Below, in pieces: positions 48,401 to 60,289 of a stretch of 64,000 nucleotides of DNA; positions within the stretch are counted from its first letter, which is position 1, and each line of letters starts with the position of its first letter. The DNA comes from Plectrocnemia conspersa (taxonomy: Eukaryota > Arthropoda > Insecta > Trichoptera > Polycentropodidae): assembly GCA_009617715.1 (NCBI GenBank), contig VTFK01000066.1, positions 1,116,001 through 1,180,000 of the forward strand. The letters run 5' to 3'. A program made the position numbers and the translations under genes. Under the pieces are notes generated by a model that did no database searches, was not told the origin of the DNA, and was given only the letters and a program-made list of their open reading frames with translations.

Positions 48401-49170
48401 TGATGCACCAGTATGTGGTCAACCATAGAAAGGTATTCCAAACCCGAAGGACAGTTCAAACGCCCTTGCGGCTTATTCATCCATCCAGCTGCAAAATAAA
48501 AAAACTTGTAATTCATTGAATTAAATTAATTTTTTTTATCCTCTTCCTCTTGTATATTTATGTTAAAATCTTAATCCGTTCTCACTTTATTGTATTATTA
48601 ATAATGAATATACAAATGCACTAAGGAATACGATAAGGATATGCATTATCGCCAATATTTTTCAATTTAAACTCAGAGCTGAAGAGTAATCATAAATAAA
48701 ATTCGATACGCAGACGACATGACTATGAAAGAGGATCTTTTTAATTCATTAACACATGTGAACAAATTTGTGATTTTCGTCATTTCAACTTCATATAATA
48801 ACGAATTTATTTAGTGCTCTAGTCAAAGATGTTACTAATAAAATTACACATATAATAATACTTAAATCAGTTATCTTAAAACTGTAAATCGCGTACCAAG
48901 AAAATAAAAATGTATTTAAATAATTTTTAACATTTTACGGTTAATTTTAATTTCAACTTATTTTATTTGATATTTGCACAATATATTTATTTTTGTATTA
49001 TACACAGATGTCAATGGTTAAATAATTTAATTTGTGAACATCTCTAGAAAAGCATTCCTCGTATATCGTCGATAAATATTTATAAAAATACCTGGTGTCG
49101 AAGCATCGCTAGACTGAATTTTGGAGGCTTTCGAACCCGGCTGTTGCACGATCGCCATGGTTGAAGACAT
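45489..49170 (-). CDS. Phospholipid scramblase, gene A
   Basis: Scramblases move phospholipids between membrane leaflets or act in membrane signalling. Exons on the minus strand are 49170-49092, 48488-48223, 46277-46053, 45752-45591 and 45521-45489, predicting 254 residues with consistent phases (1, 0, 0, 0). The N terminus is short ([17 protein letters not shown]). The domain starts [20 protein letters not shown] and continues [20 protein letters not shown], then [13 protein letters not shown] (palmitoylation-type cysteine cluster), [31 protein letters not shown] and [15 protein letters not shown] (calcium-binding-like loop). It ends ALFLI then DAMFFESSG. The final hydrophobic stretch is the family's C-terminal membrane helix. 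The ATG at 49170 is the first Met in the exon. Sister of gene B, with identical lengths for the 266-, 225- and 162-base exons. Some insect scramblases have alternative 5' exons; none was identified here. Confidence 0.9.
46517..46755 (+). repeat. 119-base tandem duplication in scramblase A intron
   Basis: Units 46517-46635 and 46636-46755 both run from 'ataaaagtaggaaaggttta' to 'cgaccaggtgctta', with a few substitutions in the middle. Confidence 0.9.
46940..47240 (-). repeat. Dispersed repeat family R1, copy 3 (internally deleted)
   Basis: The inverse of parts of 13230-14160. The end block 'gaggagctcgaggtcactgt' is joined directly to the 'ttccacaaaattcctac' and 'tagagattctggaagaa' blocks. It lies inside the intron of scramblase A. 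Confidence 0.6.
47540..48175 (+). mobile_element. GC-rich transposon remnant in scramblase A intron
   Basis: Two pieces carry 'cacacggacagatctgtccg' (47560) and, at 47915-48170, 'acacacggtcggatttgtcc', 'acaaatccggcgggcaga' and 'gtgtgtggccaacaaatg'. Their ends are similar and inverted, as in a MITE or DNA-transposon end. It stops about 50 bases from the scramblase exon at 48223. The open frame across it does not resemble a known protein. Confidence 0.4.
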
Positions 49171-49489
49171 GGAATGTATTCTTGATTTAGCTCGCGGTAG
49201 ACTTGGATGATGAAAATTAACTTATTCGTCTATAAAATATAAAAAATCTTATTTGAGCATCTCTAAAATTATAAATATTGGTCATTAAGCCTAAAGGCAG
49301 ATAAAAAAGGCATGGTTCTAAAACCAAAACTTAAACCCACCTATGATATAAAATGCTAAACTTAACACTAAACATTGAATTTTGGAAATAGTTTAAACTA
49401 CTAAGACATGATACAATTCTTCTAAGAGTACAGCTGTCAGTTTCTCTATTGTTATTTTACAAAAAAAATAAAACATTTATTTGCGATAG

Positions 49490-49740
49490 TTCCATTCTAT
49501 AAATAGTTATGGTGTAGCTAATACCTGAAAGCTGTATTGGTCTGAAAAAAGACACACCCAAATTTGGGGCGAAGTCGTCGCAGTGCTACAGATTGCCGCC
49601 GCCGTCAGTTTCAACTTTAGACTCGTTACATCGGATCTTACGAGTGTTTCAAATTGGAAATTACATTTGCCCAGAACAAATGCATGTCATTTATTTAAAT
49701 ACTATGAATCTTGATAAAATACAAATATAAGAAAAAAACA
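49490..49740 (+). repeat. Repeat shared with 62250-62470, followed by a second shared block
   Basis: 'ttctataaatagt', 'acctgaaagctg' and 'ctcgttacatcggatcttac' occur in order at 62250-62470. The following block 'atgcatgtcattta' with 'aaatactatgaat' recurs at 18445-18530 and 50335-50415. Confidence 0.6.
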
Positions 49741-49744
49741 CAAA

Positions 49745-49975
49745 ACTAAATCGGTAGATATATATTTTCATCAGTAAAAATATAATTTAACTGGCAGGTG
49801 CTAGAAAAATTACATGATTTATACTTTTCCATATGTACTAATATATAATACATATACATTTACATACTCATAATTATTTATTTAAATATTTTCACTAGTA
49901 AAGTCCAAATAAATTTTCACCAGTAGATATATTTTTCTACTACTGAAAACTGAAAAGTGCTAGTGAAATTATGTG
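49745..49975 (+). repeat. Dispersed repeat family S, copy 1
   Basis: Contains mirror-like blocks such as 'tttcaccagtagatatattt', 'ctactgaaaa' and 'gctagtgaaattatgtgctt'. Also found at 51055-51350 and, inverted, at 56255-56565. Confidence 0.6.
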
Positions 49976-50474
49976 CTTCTCTAAAATGTCCTTAATGCTC
50001 CTTATAAAGTCAATCTATGTATTAATAATTCCTTCATGGAAGACGTGAATTCAAGTGCACGTTATACTTGAGAAAAAGGAAACTTAATTGAATTGTCTTC
50101 AGATATCACCCTGATGTCCATACATAAACAAATATCGTCTTAAGAAATCGATGGAAGAACAATCTTTATTCCTATGTTACAAAGCCACTAAATTATTTTA
50201 TTTTCGACTACCTATTCGTATTCATATAAGAAGACTTTTTCGGCCATGTCAATAATAAAAACGAAGCAGAGAAACAGGCACGTCATTTAGAGGGGAAAAG
50301 AGGGGGACAGGTAGGGGCATTTGCTCTCTTTTGAATTTGGCCAAAAAGATGCATGTCGTTTAATGAAATACTATTAATTTTAATGGAATCAAAATATTAA
50401 AAAACGACTACTTATTGACTAAATTTTGCAAAAGGAAGTTTGGCGACTGATAGTGACAGGTGGCAATTATACAC

Positions 50475-50985
50475 AGATTAGGCCTCTGCAGTAGTATTTT
50501 TATTGAGTAATTATAAGTTTACATAGTTAATAGGTAGACGGTGTGCGGATCAGCGATGTGTACTACTTGTTCCATTGCATAAACCACTGCCGTTACTAGT
50601 ACTAGAACTTTACTAGTCCAACCCTTATAGGCAGCACCCAGCTTGTGATGACCGGATAAGCGGGACCCACCCCCCGTAGTACTACATATTTATAACTTTC
50701 ATTATTATTTCTTTCGAGCGCACGAGAAGACGTTCTCTCGTTGGCTGGCATGCATTGCGTATCATCCTTGTTAAACACCACCCCCCTGATCTTCGAGCGA
50801 TACATATATTGCCTCAGTCGCAGACTTGGCCCTCGGTTCCCATAAGGGCTGAGCCCTTTGGCCCTGCTTGCGTTTCTCTGCTAGCAGTTGCGAGTCTGCC
50901 AGGGTTTGCCAGTCGAGAAAGTCGGTCACGTTAGTGTTACCAGAGTGCCCCCAAGTTTTGGTTATAACAAACTTAAATAAATACA
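50475..50985 (-). mobile_element. LTR-retrotransposon LTR and leader, longest copy
   Basis: Read on the minus strand: 'ataaccaaaacttgggggca', 'ctctggtaacactaacgtga' (leader) at 50970-50910, then a GC-rich stretch, then 'aataaaaatactactgcaga' near 50480. The first and last blocks match those of 5095-5250 and 17358-17500. The class is inferred from the AATAAA plus end block and the conserved leader. No gag or pol is seen. Confidence 0.5.
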
Positions 50986-51054
50986 TATAAATAGGCGCCC
51001 TACAGAAGCAAAAGTTTCGAATCTATCCCGAAAATATTTTTTAAATTTCCAGTG

Positions 51055-51350
51055 AAATCATATCGGAATTCATTTTCACCGTTAAATATATATATTTTTA
51101 CCGGTAAAAATATAATTTATCTAGCATGTGCAAGTAAAATTAAATAATTTTCACTTTTCCATATGTAGTTATATATACATTTACATACTTATTATTATTT
51201 ATTTACATGCGATGTATAAATGTTATAGTGAAAGTGTATTTTTTGATGTAGTTATATTTCCACTAGTGAAGTCCAAATGCATCTTCACTGGTAGATATAT
51301 AATTCTACCAGTGAAAATATAATTTAACTGATAGGCGCTAATGAAATTAT
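51055..51350 (+). repeat. Dispersed repeat family S, copy 2
   Basis: See 49745. It has 'ttttcaccg', 'tttctagcatgtgc'-like and 'cactggtagatatataattc' blocks and a second half that mirrors the first. Confidence 0.6.
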
Positions 51351-51540
51351 ATGCTACTCTTAAATGTCTATTAAACTAAATTTTCCAAACCTAACCTAAT
51401 GAAAATTGAAGAACTAAATATAGTTTTAGAACTTTCATTAGCTCAAGTCCCAAATACAACTCAATTCTGAGGGGAAAATAAGCGGAAGAAGTACAGATAT
51501 CTAACGTATTGCTTCATAGTTTTTTTCTGCTCTTGCATAT

Positions 51541-51680
51541 TACCAGGCGGGTACGGTGAGATACATTCCTTTTCGCTTGCTTGCGTGTTAAGTGATGAGA
51601 GTGAGTGAGAAAAAGTGTGCGTGTGGAAAGCATATAACGCAAGCCCTTATCTCTCACTCACTCTCGTCAATTAACATTTG
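51541..51680. mobile_element. Palindromic MITE family P, two-armed copy
   Basis: The left arm 'accaggcgggtacggtgaga' through 'gtgatgagagtgagtgagaa' faces the right arm 'cccttatctctcactcactc' and 'tcgtcaattaacatt'. The outer right arm is degraded. Confidence 0.7.
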
Positions 51681-51779
51681 CATAATTGAGGCGGAATTTG
51701 ACCATACAGCTTCCATTCGCAACAGTTGCTCGCAGAGAACATATATAAGGGCTTGCAAGAAAACGCAACACGTCTGAAA

Positions 51780-53540
51780 AGTCATGTTTTTCGATAATTA
51801 ATAATTTACATCTGTATATATAAAATATATATCAGACAGATCCACCAAGCTTCTCACTGTCTTGATTAAGTCACATTATTCGAAACCAAAAACTGAAAAT
51901 ATTTTTTTTTCTTTGATATATAGTGTCGATTAAAATTTGTTATAATAATCTAAAAAATAAAAAAAGCATAAATTTGCACAAGAGCATATTTATTGTATTT
52001 GTTTCTGTTAAAATAGTTGATAACAATTAGAGGACTACTCATTTATAAAAATATCAGTTGCAAGAAATATTATTTTTAGTATCCTGATTGGTGTATTTTC
52101 ATAAGCTCTAAAATAAAAATGCACCATAAAAATATTTTTAAGTATATAATTATTATTATTTTTTTAATATATCATAGATTGTTATATTTATTACAGTAAC
52201 AGAAGCAGTAATGTAAACAAACTTTTAATACAAAATGTATTTTTTTCGATACATAAATTTAAATGACTACATTTGTATAATCAGTCCAAATGTTAATTAG
52301 GCAAGTAACCAAAATAGTTCAGATAAATTTTGTAGCTATTAAAAATATAAATTTATGTATATAATAATACAAAATATTTTATATTGTATTTTTAAGCATT
52401 AGCAAAAAAGTTTTGGTAGTAATTATCACTTGGAAATTCTAACCTAGTATATATTTTATATTATAACGTCACGGTAGACGCAATCCTATGAAAAATGGTA
52501 AATATTTTTTATTTTTATTAACATAAGTAATCATTAATGGTAATTCTTCAATACAAAAATATAACGAACCATCAAAAATCTTAGCAATAACAATCATAAA
52601 TATTCATGTTTAGAAGATCACCAAACACTAATGGTAACATTATGACAAGATAACAATAACACTGTACAATTTTATATATTTTTGCCAAAAAGATAAAATA
52701 AATCAGAAAATTCGATTTTATAACATCCAGATTTTGTCATGAAAGTCGTTTTAAAAACGTATAATCAATAATTTAAAAATTGTGCGTGTTAGTATTTTTA
52801 TTATTTAATATTAGAAACATAAGTCAATATCTTACAGATAAAATAAATTTTATCTTTGTAGCAAAAATCTTGTTATACAGTGAAATTTACAAATGTTGAC
52901 TTACATAGAGATACACAATTGTGCCATATTTATTGTCAAAGAGTACGCTGTGAAATTAATTAAGTTGATGCATAAATAATTATCTGAATAATAAGGCACT
53001 TATGAGAATAAAGCAAAGATTTGAAATAAGTCATAAAATAACATTAGACATTATTACGAGGTGCTATACAAAATAATTAACATAACTTCGACTATTAGAC
53101 TATACACAGAATTAGCTCAATAACAATCAATTGTAGAAAAACCATTGATTTTAATTAAATTATGGTTAGCACCTCTTTCTATACTGTCATTCACAGCAAG
53201 TACCAGTCAATTTACAACAAAATATCATATAAAAAATATCCATTTATAAAGTAAAAAATGGCACTGGTAAGTAAATTGTACATTTTGCGCTTATGTGCGT
53301 TTAAACTAATAAAGAAAGCAATGGTAAACATATAAAAATACAAGATAATAAATAAAATTAAAATATGAGAAGTAGAATTAAATCAGAATTATCTTTATAA
53401 TAATATTCATCATCAAACGTATCGTAAAATGAAATAAAAGATTTGGCATTTTTGCATATAAATTAAATTTCGTATAATTACTGGACGAAAATATATCGAG
53501 TTAAAACAGAACCGAAACGGTTCGAATATAAAGCACAAAT
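51780..53540. other. AT-rich intergenic DNA between scramblase genes
   Basis: No open frame, repeat unit or RNA gene that I can support. Confidence 0.4.
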
Positions 53541-53664
53541 ATCAAACCCTCATCGGTCAAATCCTCCATTTTGAGAAAGGCAGAATATTCATATAAACTT
53601 ACAATTAGAGAATATATTATAAATATTGATCGAGTCAAAAAAAAAGGAACAAAATCAAGAACAT

Positions 53665-56600
53665 TTATAGCATGCCGATTCCGTCAGATTCTCGGTTGCC
53701 GGACTTTTCGAAGAACATGGCATCCTGGAAGCATTCAATGGCATATTTTAATTATATACTTAAAAATAATAATTTTAAAGGTGATACTGACAATTAAAAA
53801 TAATGCTCCGAGACACACTGCTTTCATTTTGACGTCCAAGTCCATCGGGAATGTGATTCCGAAGTAGTCAGAGTCCGTGAACATTTCTCTGATCATTCCG
53901 GACCATTGTTTAGAGATCTTTCCCACGACTGTTTTGCTGTCTTTAGATAATATCTAAAACGATGTGAAATAACATGATTTAAATTTTTATTAAAATTCAT
54001 GATATCGCAATTCCATTTGTTTTGACTAAATATTAAAAAACCGTTTTTTAACCTTTTGGTTGTTGAAATTGCTTTTGCAATTATAGTAAGAACTGCCAGA
54101 ATGTCTTTATTGAAAGAATAATCAGGAACATTTTAATGCACTGTAGGGTATTAACATTTTTTTTCTAAACATATATTTTTTTATTATGTAATACATTGAT
54201 ATTTAGATAGTAATTCCAAAAAGCTCGGCAACCAAAAGGTTAATAAGTAAGAATTGCCTGTGATTAAGATTTCATAAAAATAAAATTTTAATTAGATTGT
54301 GTGGGCCATTATTTTTATATTTACATTACATATATCAGAAGGCAGTTCTTCAGTAAAAGTAGACTTAACAGCATATAAATTAAAATTTTTAAAGCTTTTG
54401 AAACCAAACCCTTAACCATATTCGTGCCATGGTATTTTTCATATTACACGATTCCAATGGGTTATTAGAATTAAAAAAATATATAACAAGTGTTAACGAC
54501 TTGTCAAGGACTCTTATAACACAAAAGAAGCGCCCGGGTGCTGTTTCCGATGCATTTGGACACCATCTGCAGCTGTTTAAAATTAAAGTATGTTCTAAGT
54601 CGGCTATCTTAACCTTCCCGTCTCTAAACGAGGTATACTTGTACCCCAAAATTCTTATTATGTTAATATTATTAATAACTATCTAATATTTATTTTAATC
54701 TACAAAGATATCCCAATGAATTGAAGGCTAAAAAAACAGTATTAAAACAATCTTTGATTAATACATAAATTTTAATGGTGTTATTTTATATTTCACTCTG
54801 ATTCTTAAACTAATTTTCGGTACTCGAAAGGTTAATATAATACTATTTAAACATTGTCTTGTACCTGGAATTCCACGTCACCGCAAAATGTAAATCTGCA
54901 CATTGGACCAGTAATACGCAGGACAACTTGACCGGTGGTGTCCTTGATGACAAACTCCGGTTTGCAAAGGGACCACTCTTGCTCGATAGTGCCGATTATG
55001 TTACCGGGCGGTGCCGACACCTCCATGGATTGAAGACAACACGGGAAACAGCAGGAGTCACAAGCCAACGGCCTATTAAAACTCATTATCTAAAAATAAT
55101 CATTTGTATAAAGTATGTGTAACAGAATTGCCGGTCTTTGAAACTCATTGAAACTATTCATAAACAAGATGTAATTTTGTTCCATAAATTGCTATTTTTG
55201 GCACCAGTAAAAATAATGGTCGATTCATACTTGATTGCGGAAGTTGTCTAAGATCTTCATCTCGAACGGTCTCATAGGGCCGCAGCAGTTCCTGGACAGG
55301 CAGTCAGTGTCCTCGACGGCGTAATACACTTTCTGGCCGATGCTGTTCTTGATCGTGAACTTGTTGTTTGTCTCAAAACCGATCAGCACCTCCAGCAGCT
55401 CCACCTTCTGATGCACCAGCAGCTGGTCAATCATAGAAAGGTATTCCAAACCCTGGGGACAGTTCATGCGCTCTAGAGGTATATTCATCCATCCATCTGC
55501 AAAATAAAAATAACCCGTACACAACAGCAGTTCGAATTTGACAAATTGTATACTCTTTATAATCTTCTGCTATCATACTTATATCACTGCTGTTTGATTT
55601 GAAAGTTTCGTATTTATATTGATATATTGAAAATATTATATGCTCATTTATTGATATTGACAAATTTATTCATGATTTATCTCGATTACAATGACCTTTA
55701 AGAGAGGTTCACTCGTCATTTGTTAGCATGTGTTGTATTGTGCGTGTTCATTAGCTCTGTACTTAACTTCTTTATTTGCATCCATTATTGGGTATCATTA
55801 TTGGCAAAAGTCCACGTCAAAAGCAATAAAATCGTGCCGTTGCATAGGGAACGCTCGGTAACGAGCGTTCCCACTGCTACAGCGCCGACACGATTTTATT
55901 GCTTTTGACGGGAATTTTGACTTCTGAGAAGTGATGATTGTTTTTGCGCCCTCTTATTGACCAAAATTCGGTTTGAATACACATTTAACAATAATTTCAT
56001 ATTAAAATCCGTAGTAATATCGGTAAGGATAGCTATTGTATTTTTAAAACATAGTATAAAATCAAAGTGCAAACTAACTATGGAGCAATATGCGAGGTCT
56101 GTCTGTACTTCTGCTTATTTTTCCCCTGAGAGAAATATTTTGGACTTGACCTAATGAAAGTTCTAAAACTACTATTAGTTCCAAAACATTCATTTGGTTA
56201 GGTTTGGGTTTGAACAGAAAATGGACGTTTCGCAACTCTCAAATTGAGTTTCATAGACATTTTAGAGAGACATATAATTTCACTAGCACCTATCAGTTAA
56301 ATTATATTTTCGCTAGTAGAAATATATATCTACCGGTGAAAATGTATCTGGACTTCACTAGTGAAAATATAACTTCACTGAAAAATACACATTCACTGTA
56401 ACATTTATACATTGCATGGAAATAAATACGGATAAGTATGAAAATGTATATCTTACTACATTAGGAAAAGTTGAAATCATATAAGTTTTCTAGCCCCTAT
56501 CAGATAAATTATAGTTTCATTGGCAAAAATATATCTACTGGTGAAAATGTATTCCGATATAATTTCACTGAAATGACATATTTAAAAAAATATTTTCAGG

Positions 56601-59600
56601 ATAATTCGACGGTTTTTTGGCTTTTCCTGGTCGTTAAGATCATGCGATTAAACGTCGTTGGAGCACTATAAAATTAACATCCGCCAAGTTTACCGCCTAC
56701 CAGGGATACCGCCTGAAATGTACGAAAAAATCATCGAAAGGATCGGCTGCTGCAAAAGGTCGAGAGGTGACCATTTAATTTATATTATTTTTCATAATTA
56801 ATGAAATACATCAAATGTTCTAATAGAAAAAAATAAGATATTTTTAAATTTGTTTTTTTTAATAAAAGTTTGGAAACTGTTGGATTATCTTTATGTATAT
56901 CGTTCCGCATGAACAATGTATCGCAAAAATCTATCGTACAACTGAAGGACTACTCTCGATTAAAATAAAACATTCAGCCTAATTAATCCTTGAGATGACT
57001 TATAATAAATGACAATATGTTGATAGATGACTTATAATGTATGACAATAATTGATTCGTCAACACCAACTTCATGATTCGGAATTTAATGCTCTCAAAAT
57101 ATTTTGTCTAATTTAAATCAGTAAACAAAGAAGTATGTTTATTTTATAGTACACTTATGTCTATTAAAAAAGTTCTTTCTAGATTTAAATCACTAATGCA
57201 TTAAGTAAGGTTATATATGTCTACTCTTTTGCAACGAGGACATTTTAAATGAGCAACATATAAATCTCTGTTAAATAGCACTCTTTTGGAATAACCAAGT
57301 AATTATAAGAAGTATGTTTATTAAACTTTAATTACCGAGCATTTTGGAATTAACATTTAAATATTGATGTATTGCATAGTAAAAAAATATTTGTCCCCGA
57401 AGAAAGTACTCTAGTCAATTAGGAATATATACGATCCATTTCGAGCAATTTTCGCTAAAGCAGCAAAAGCTGATATATAGGATTTCAGTAGTGATTATAA
57501 AAAAAAAAGTGCTAATGGAACTGACATAATCATAGAGTATATATTTGTTTGCTCATGGTTTACCATGTGCAGTACAGAAGTCTGAATATTAATATGGCAC
57601 ACATAGAAACAGACACTAAAGAAAATTAAACAGAACAAACCGCTTTTCTTCGTCTGTCATCAGTTTGACATAACCGGCGCTTTTCGGATTCCTCTTAACA
57701 CTGAGACTCTTCTTTATTTTGCGTGCAATACTACGAGCAGATAACGTTTCAACGTAAACACTGTTCTCTTTGAACGTCTCAAAGCGAGACAGCACAATCT
57801 TTTTAATATTCTTGATGCTAAACGACGACGATCTCTGGTTTGTCTGATTGTCGCTCTTGTTTTGGACAGCCGTCAGCTTTTCAAACTTGCGCACAACGTT
57901 CCATGATGAGTTCATTTTTGCACTCTATTAACTGCGCCTATGGCCGACGACCGTTTAGGCCGGACGACGTTACAGAACTAAGCTCAAATTGATAAATTGC
58001 TCGAATTACTAATAGTCAACGTTGAGAGTTAAATTAGATAATGGGTCATAAGTCTTTTGAACGCGAGGTAATTGTGACATTTGATTAGGTGCGCGTATAT
58101 ACATATGTAGGTATATACGCTCACGTTGATAATAAAGTTTGCTTATCAAGAGCGAAATAAACCTTTGATTGCTCTGGATTCTTAGAGCAATGTTGCAATT
58201 TTGATTTATAAACACAATAGAATAAACATAAAATTGTACCTTTTTTACTTAAAATGTGTTTACCATTAAAAATATTCTTAAATCATACGATTTTCTTAAA
58301 AATATATCTCATTAAGATTAAATTTGTTCTTGAGTTAATGTTTTCTTCAAAACCTGATTTATCATTAAGACTGATTTATAAACAGTTTATTATGGAAATA
58401 TTACTGACATAATTAATATCTGTAATTTTCTAAGAAAATTTTTCGTTGCTGAAATCCGGTTTATCAGATTTTACTACTTTAACGGGAATCCAGATTTGAA
58501 GTCATCATTGAAGAAAGAATTGTAAAATTTTTTTATGCTTTAGGGGCAAGATTTTCGGAACATATATATATAAATATTTAATTCATCTATTATATATTTA
58601 GATAGTAGTCCCGAAAGTCTCGAGCAAGCGACAGGGAATGTATCTCACCATACGCACCTGTTTGTTTTATGGAATAATTATTTTATTTATTACTCATTTA
58701 AACTGTGCTCTAAAAAAGCGTGTTTTTTCGAGTGAATGTTCTAAATTTTTTTTTTTTTTGTATATTTATTATTTATCTAAAATATGAGAATAAAATAATA
58801 TTGGTGTTTTGAACAACTTTTGAAAAATATTTCAGCCATAAAGTGGTTTAAATATATTTCAGTCGAATATAGAAAAATTTAAATTATCCTGTTCAACTTC
58901 AGAATTATATCTTATCTCTTGTATTAAAAATTGTACTATTATTACCTTGTAATGATAAGTAAAGTTCATTGTAAAAATATCTCTAAGATATGTTTTATGT
59001 TCACTATCCATTTCATGGCACAAAATTGTATATATCTTAAAACTATTTTAATATTAATTTTTCACGGAACACCTATTCACTTTACACTGAACATAGTTAA
59101 AAAACTATGCTTTACAGTACTTCATTTGATAAGCAATGAGCATAAAAATATTAATCTGATCAATTGTGTAAAAACATTTATTATTTTAGATGAATTATAT
59201 CGGATTTATTGATGTGATTACCTGGCATTGGAGGTCCTCCAGAAGTCGGTTGTTGCATGATCGGCATCATTTGTTGTTGCATAGGGACATGCCCTGGAGG
59301 TACATAGCCTCCGGGAGGATAAGGCGACATACTTTGAGGGGGAATATTCGGATAACCTTGATATCCCGGAGCTGGAGGTCCTTGCGAACCAGGCGGAAAG
59401 TTGGGCTGAGGATACGGAGTGTATCCTTGATTCGGATTGGGATAGCCATGGCTCGGGTTAGGATAACCTGGGTTTGTCGGTGAGTTAGGGTAGCCCTGAC
59501 TTGGGTTCGGATAACCTGGGTTCATTGGTGATGGAGCGTAGCCCTGACTGGGGTTCGGATAACCTTGATTAGGAGGGCGATACCCTTGATTCGGATTAGA

Positions 59601-59745
59601 ATATTCCTGCTGCGTTTTTGGACCATCAAAAGAGTACGGCGGTGGATGTTCATCTATAAAAATCAAGTTGGGTGTAAGGTAGATTTATATTAAAAATATA
59701 AATAGAAAACCAATATGTACCTGGACGGGGAGCTTTGGGGTCCAT
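53665..59745 (-). CDS. Phospholipid scramblase, gene B, with proline-rich N terminus
   Basis: Exons on the minus strand are 59745-59721, 59653-59222, 55496-55231, 55089-54865, 53953-53792 and 53724-53665, predicting 389 residues. MDPKAPRP opens the protein. Residues about 9-152 are a Pro/Gly/Tyr/Gln-rich segment with tandem GYPNPSQ-type repeats, including a PPPY motif (DEHPPPYSF) typical of WW-domain ligands. The scramblase domain follows: [80 protein letters not shown] and [15 protein letters not shown]. It ends with LFLI, then [15 protein letters not shown]. The calcium-motif acidic residues and the cysteine cluster are intact. Intron 2 (55.5-59.2 kb) holds MITEs and a small open frame. Gene A lacks the repeat-rich N-terminal exon. 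Confidence 0.93.
54052..54239. mobile_element. TTAA-flanked MITE in scramblase B intron
   Basis: Starts CCTTTTGGTTGTTGA and ends with the inverse (GGCAACCAAAAGG), flanked on both sides by TTAA (54048-54051 and 54240-54243). This fits a piggyBac-type target. The matching intron of gene A retains the right end only ('ggcaaccatagggttaa' near 45860). Confidence 0.75.
55812..55976. mobile_element. Fold-back MITE family F, best copy
   Basis: 'cacgtcaaaagcaataaaat' plus 'cgtgccgttgca' is followed by a perfect inner hairpin ('gggaacgctcggtaacgagc', 'gttccc'), and then the inverse outer arm ('gattttattgcttttgacg'). The right shoulder continues 'cttctgagaagtgatgattg' and 'ttgaccaaaattcggtttga'. It lies inside intron 2 of scramblase B. 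Confidence 0.85.
56020..56260 (+). repeat. Dispersed repeat, second copy of 42010-42260
   Basis: See 42010. Confidence 0.65.
56255..56565 (-). repeat. Dispersed repeat family S, copy 3
   Basis: 'tcactagcacctatcagtta', 'tatctaccggtgaaaatgta' and 'gacttcactagtgaaaatat' are the inverse of blocks at 49745 and 51055. Confidence 0.6.
57616..57915 (-). CDS. Small basic protein ORF nested in scramblase B intron
   Basis: A single-exon frame of 99 codons on the minus strand (ATG 57915, TAG ending 57616), GC-richer than the surrounding intron. The peptide starts [18 protein letters not shown], contains [20 protein letters not shown] and [18 protein letters not shown], and ends [20 protein letters not shown]. 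It is basic and helical, with no signal peptide or membrane segment. The family is not recognised. The ATG in the sequence 'aaaATGAAC' is in fair context. It could be a small host gene, a retroposed copy, or a chance frame; composition favours coding. Confidence 0.4.
   Translation of the reverse strand: MNSSWNVVRKFEKLTAVQNKSDNQTNQRSSSFSIKNIKKIVLSRFETFKENSVYVETLSARSIARKIKKSLSVKRNPKSAGYVKLMTDEEKRFVLFNFL
58609..58672 (+). mobile_element. Palindromic MITE family P, fragment
   Basis: 'gagcaagcgacagggaatgt' and 'atctcaccatacgcacctgt' match the right outer arm of the family P element. Confidence 0.5.
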
Positions 59746-60289
59746 TCTGAAAAACAAAAGTATTATAAATTAGTTTATTTATTTACGACTTTTAAAATAT
59801 ACTTAATAATGGTAAAATACACATACACCAGGATTAGCCAAACTAATTTCAGTAGCGAACTGTACCCCATTACTATACAATTGTTATAAAGGATCGTTTT
59901 CTAGTAATGTAAATAATATTATTAAAAAATAGCTCTCGCTCGCATAAAGGTAAATATATTTTACAGATTAGTAGCATTTTGAAATGCTTTGCTATTTTTT
60001 TAGCAAAAAGTGATGTGATGATTAGAAGAATAAATAGAGTATTAATAAAAAATATACAAAGAGTCAAAGAAAATTCCAATTTTAATATTAAACGTTTTTT
60101 ATGTAAGTTTTAACTCTTTAGAAATATCGCTATAGCTTTTGAAATAATCGTTCAAAATTCATGATTTACAATATAAATACAAATTTGTATAAAAGGCAAA
60201 TGTAGTAATAATAATCTTTTAACGTTCAGATTTTTTTTTTTAATAACGAAATGTAAAGATTATTTTAATATAGGACGATGTATAAAATA

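Noticed and set aside
52500..53500. Hidden gene in the large gap between scramblase copies
   Set aside because: No exon-like composition or splice-bounded frame was found on either strand.
59190..59483. Arginine-rich plus-strand protein
   Set aside because: Antisense of the proline-rich scramblase B exon; its composition is a by-product of the repeat codons.
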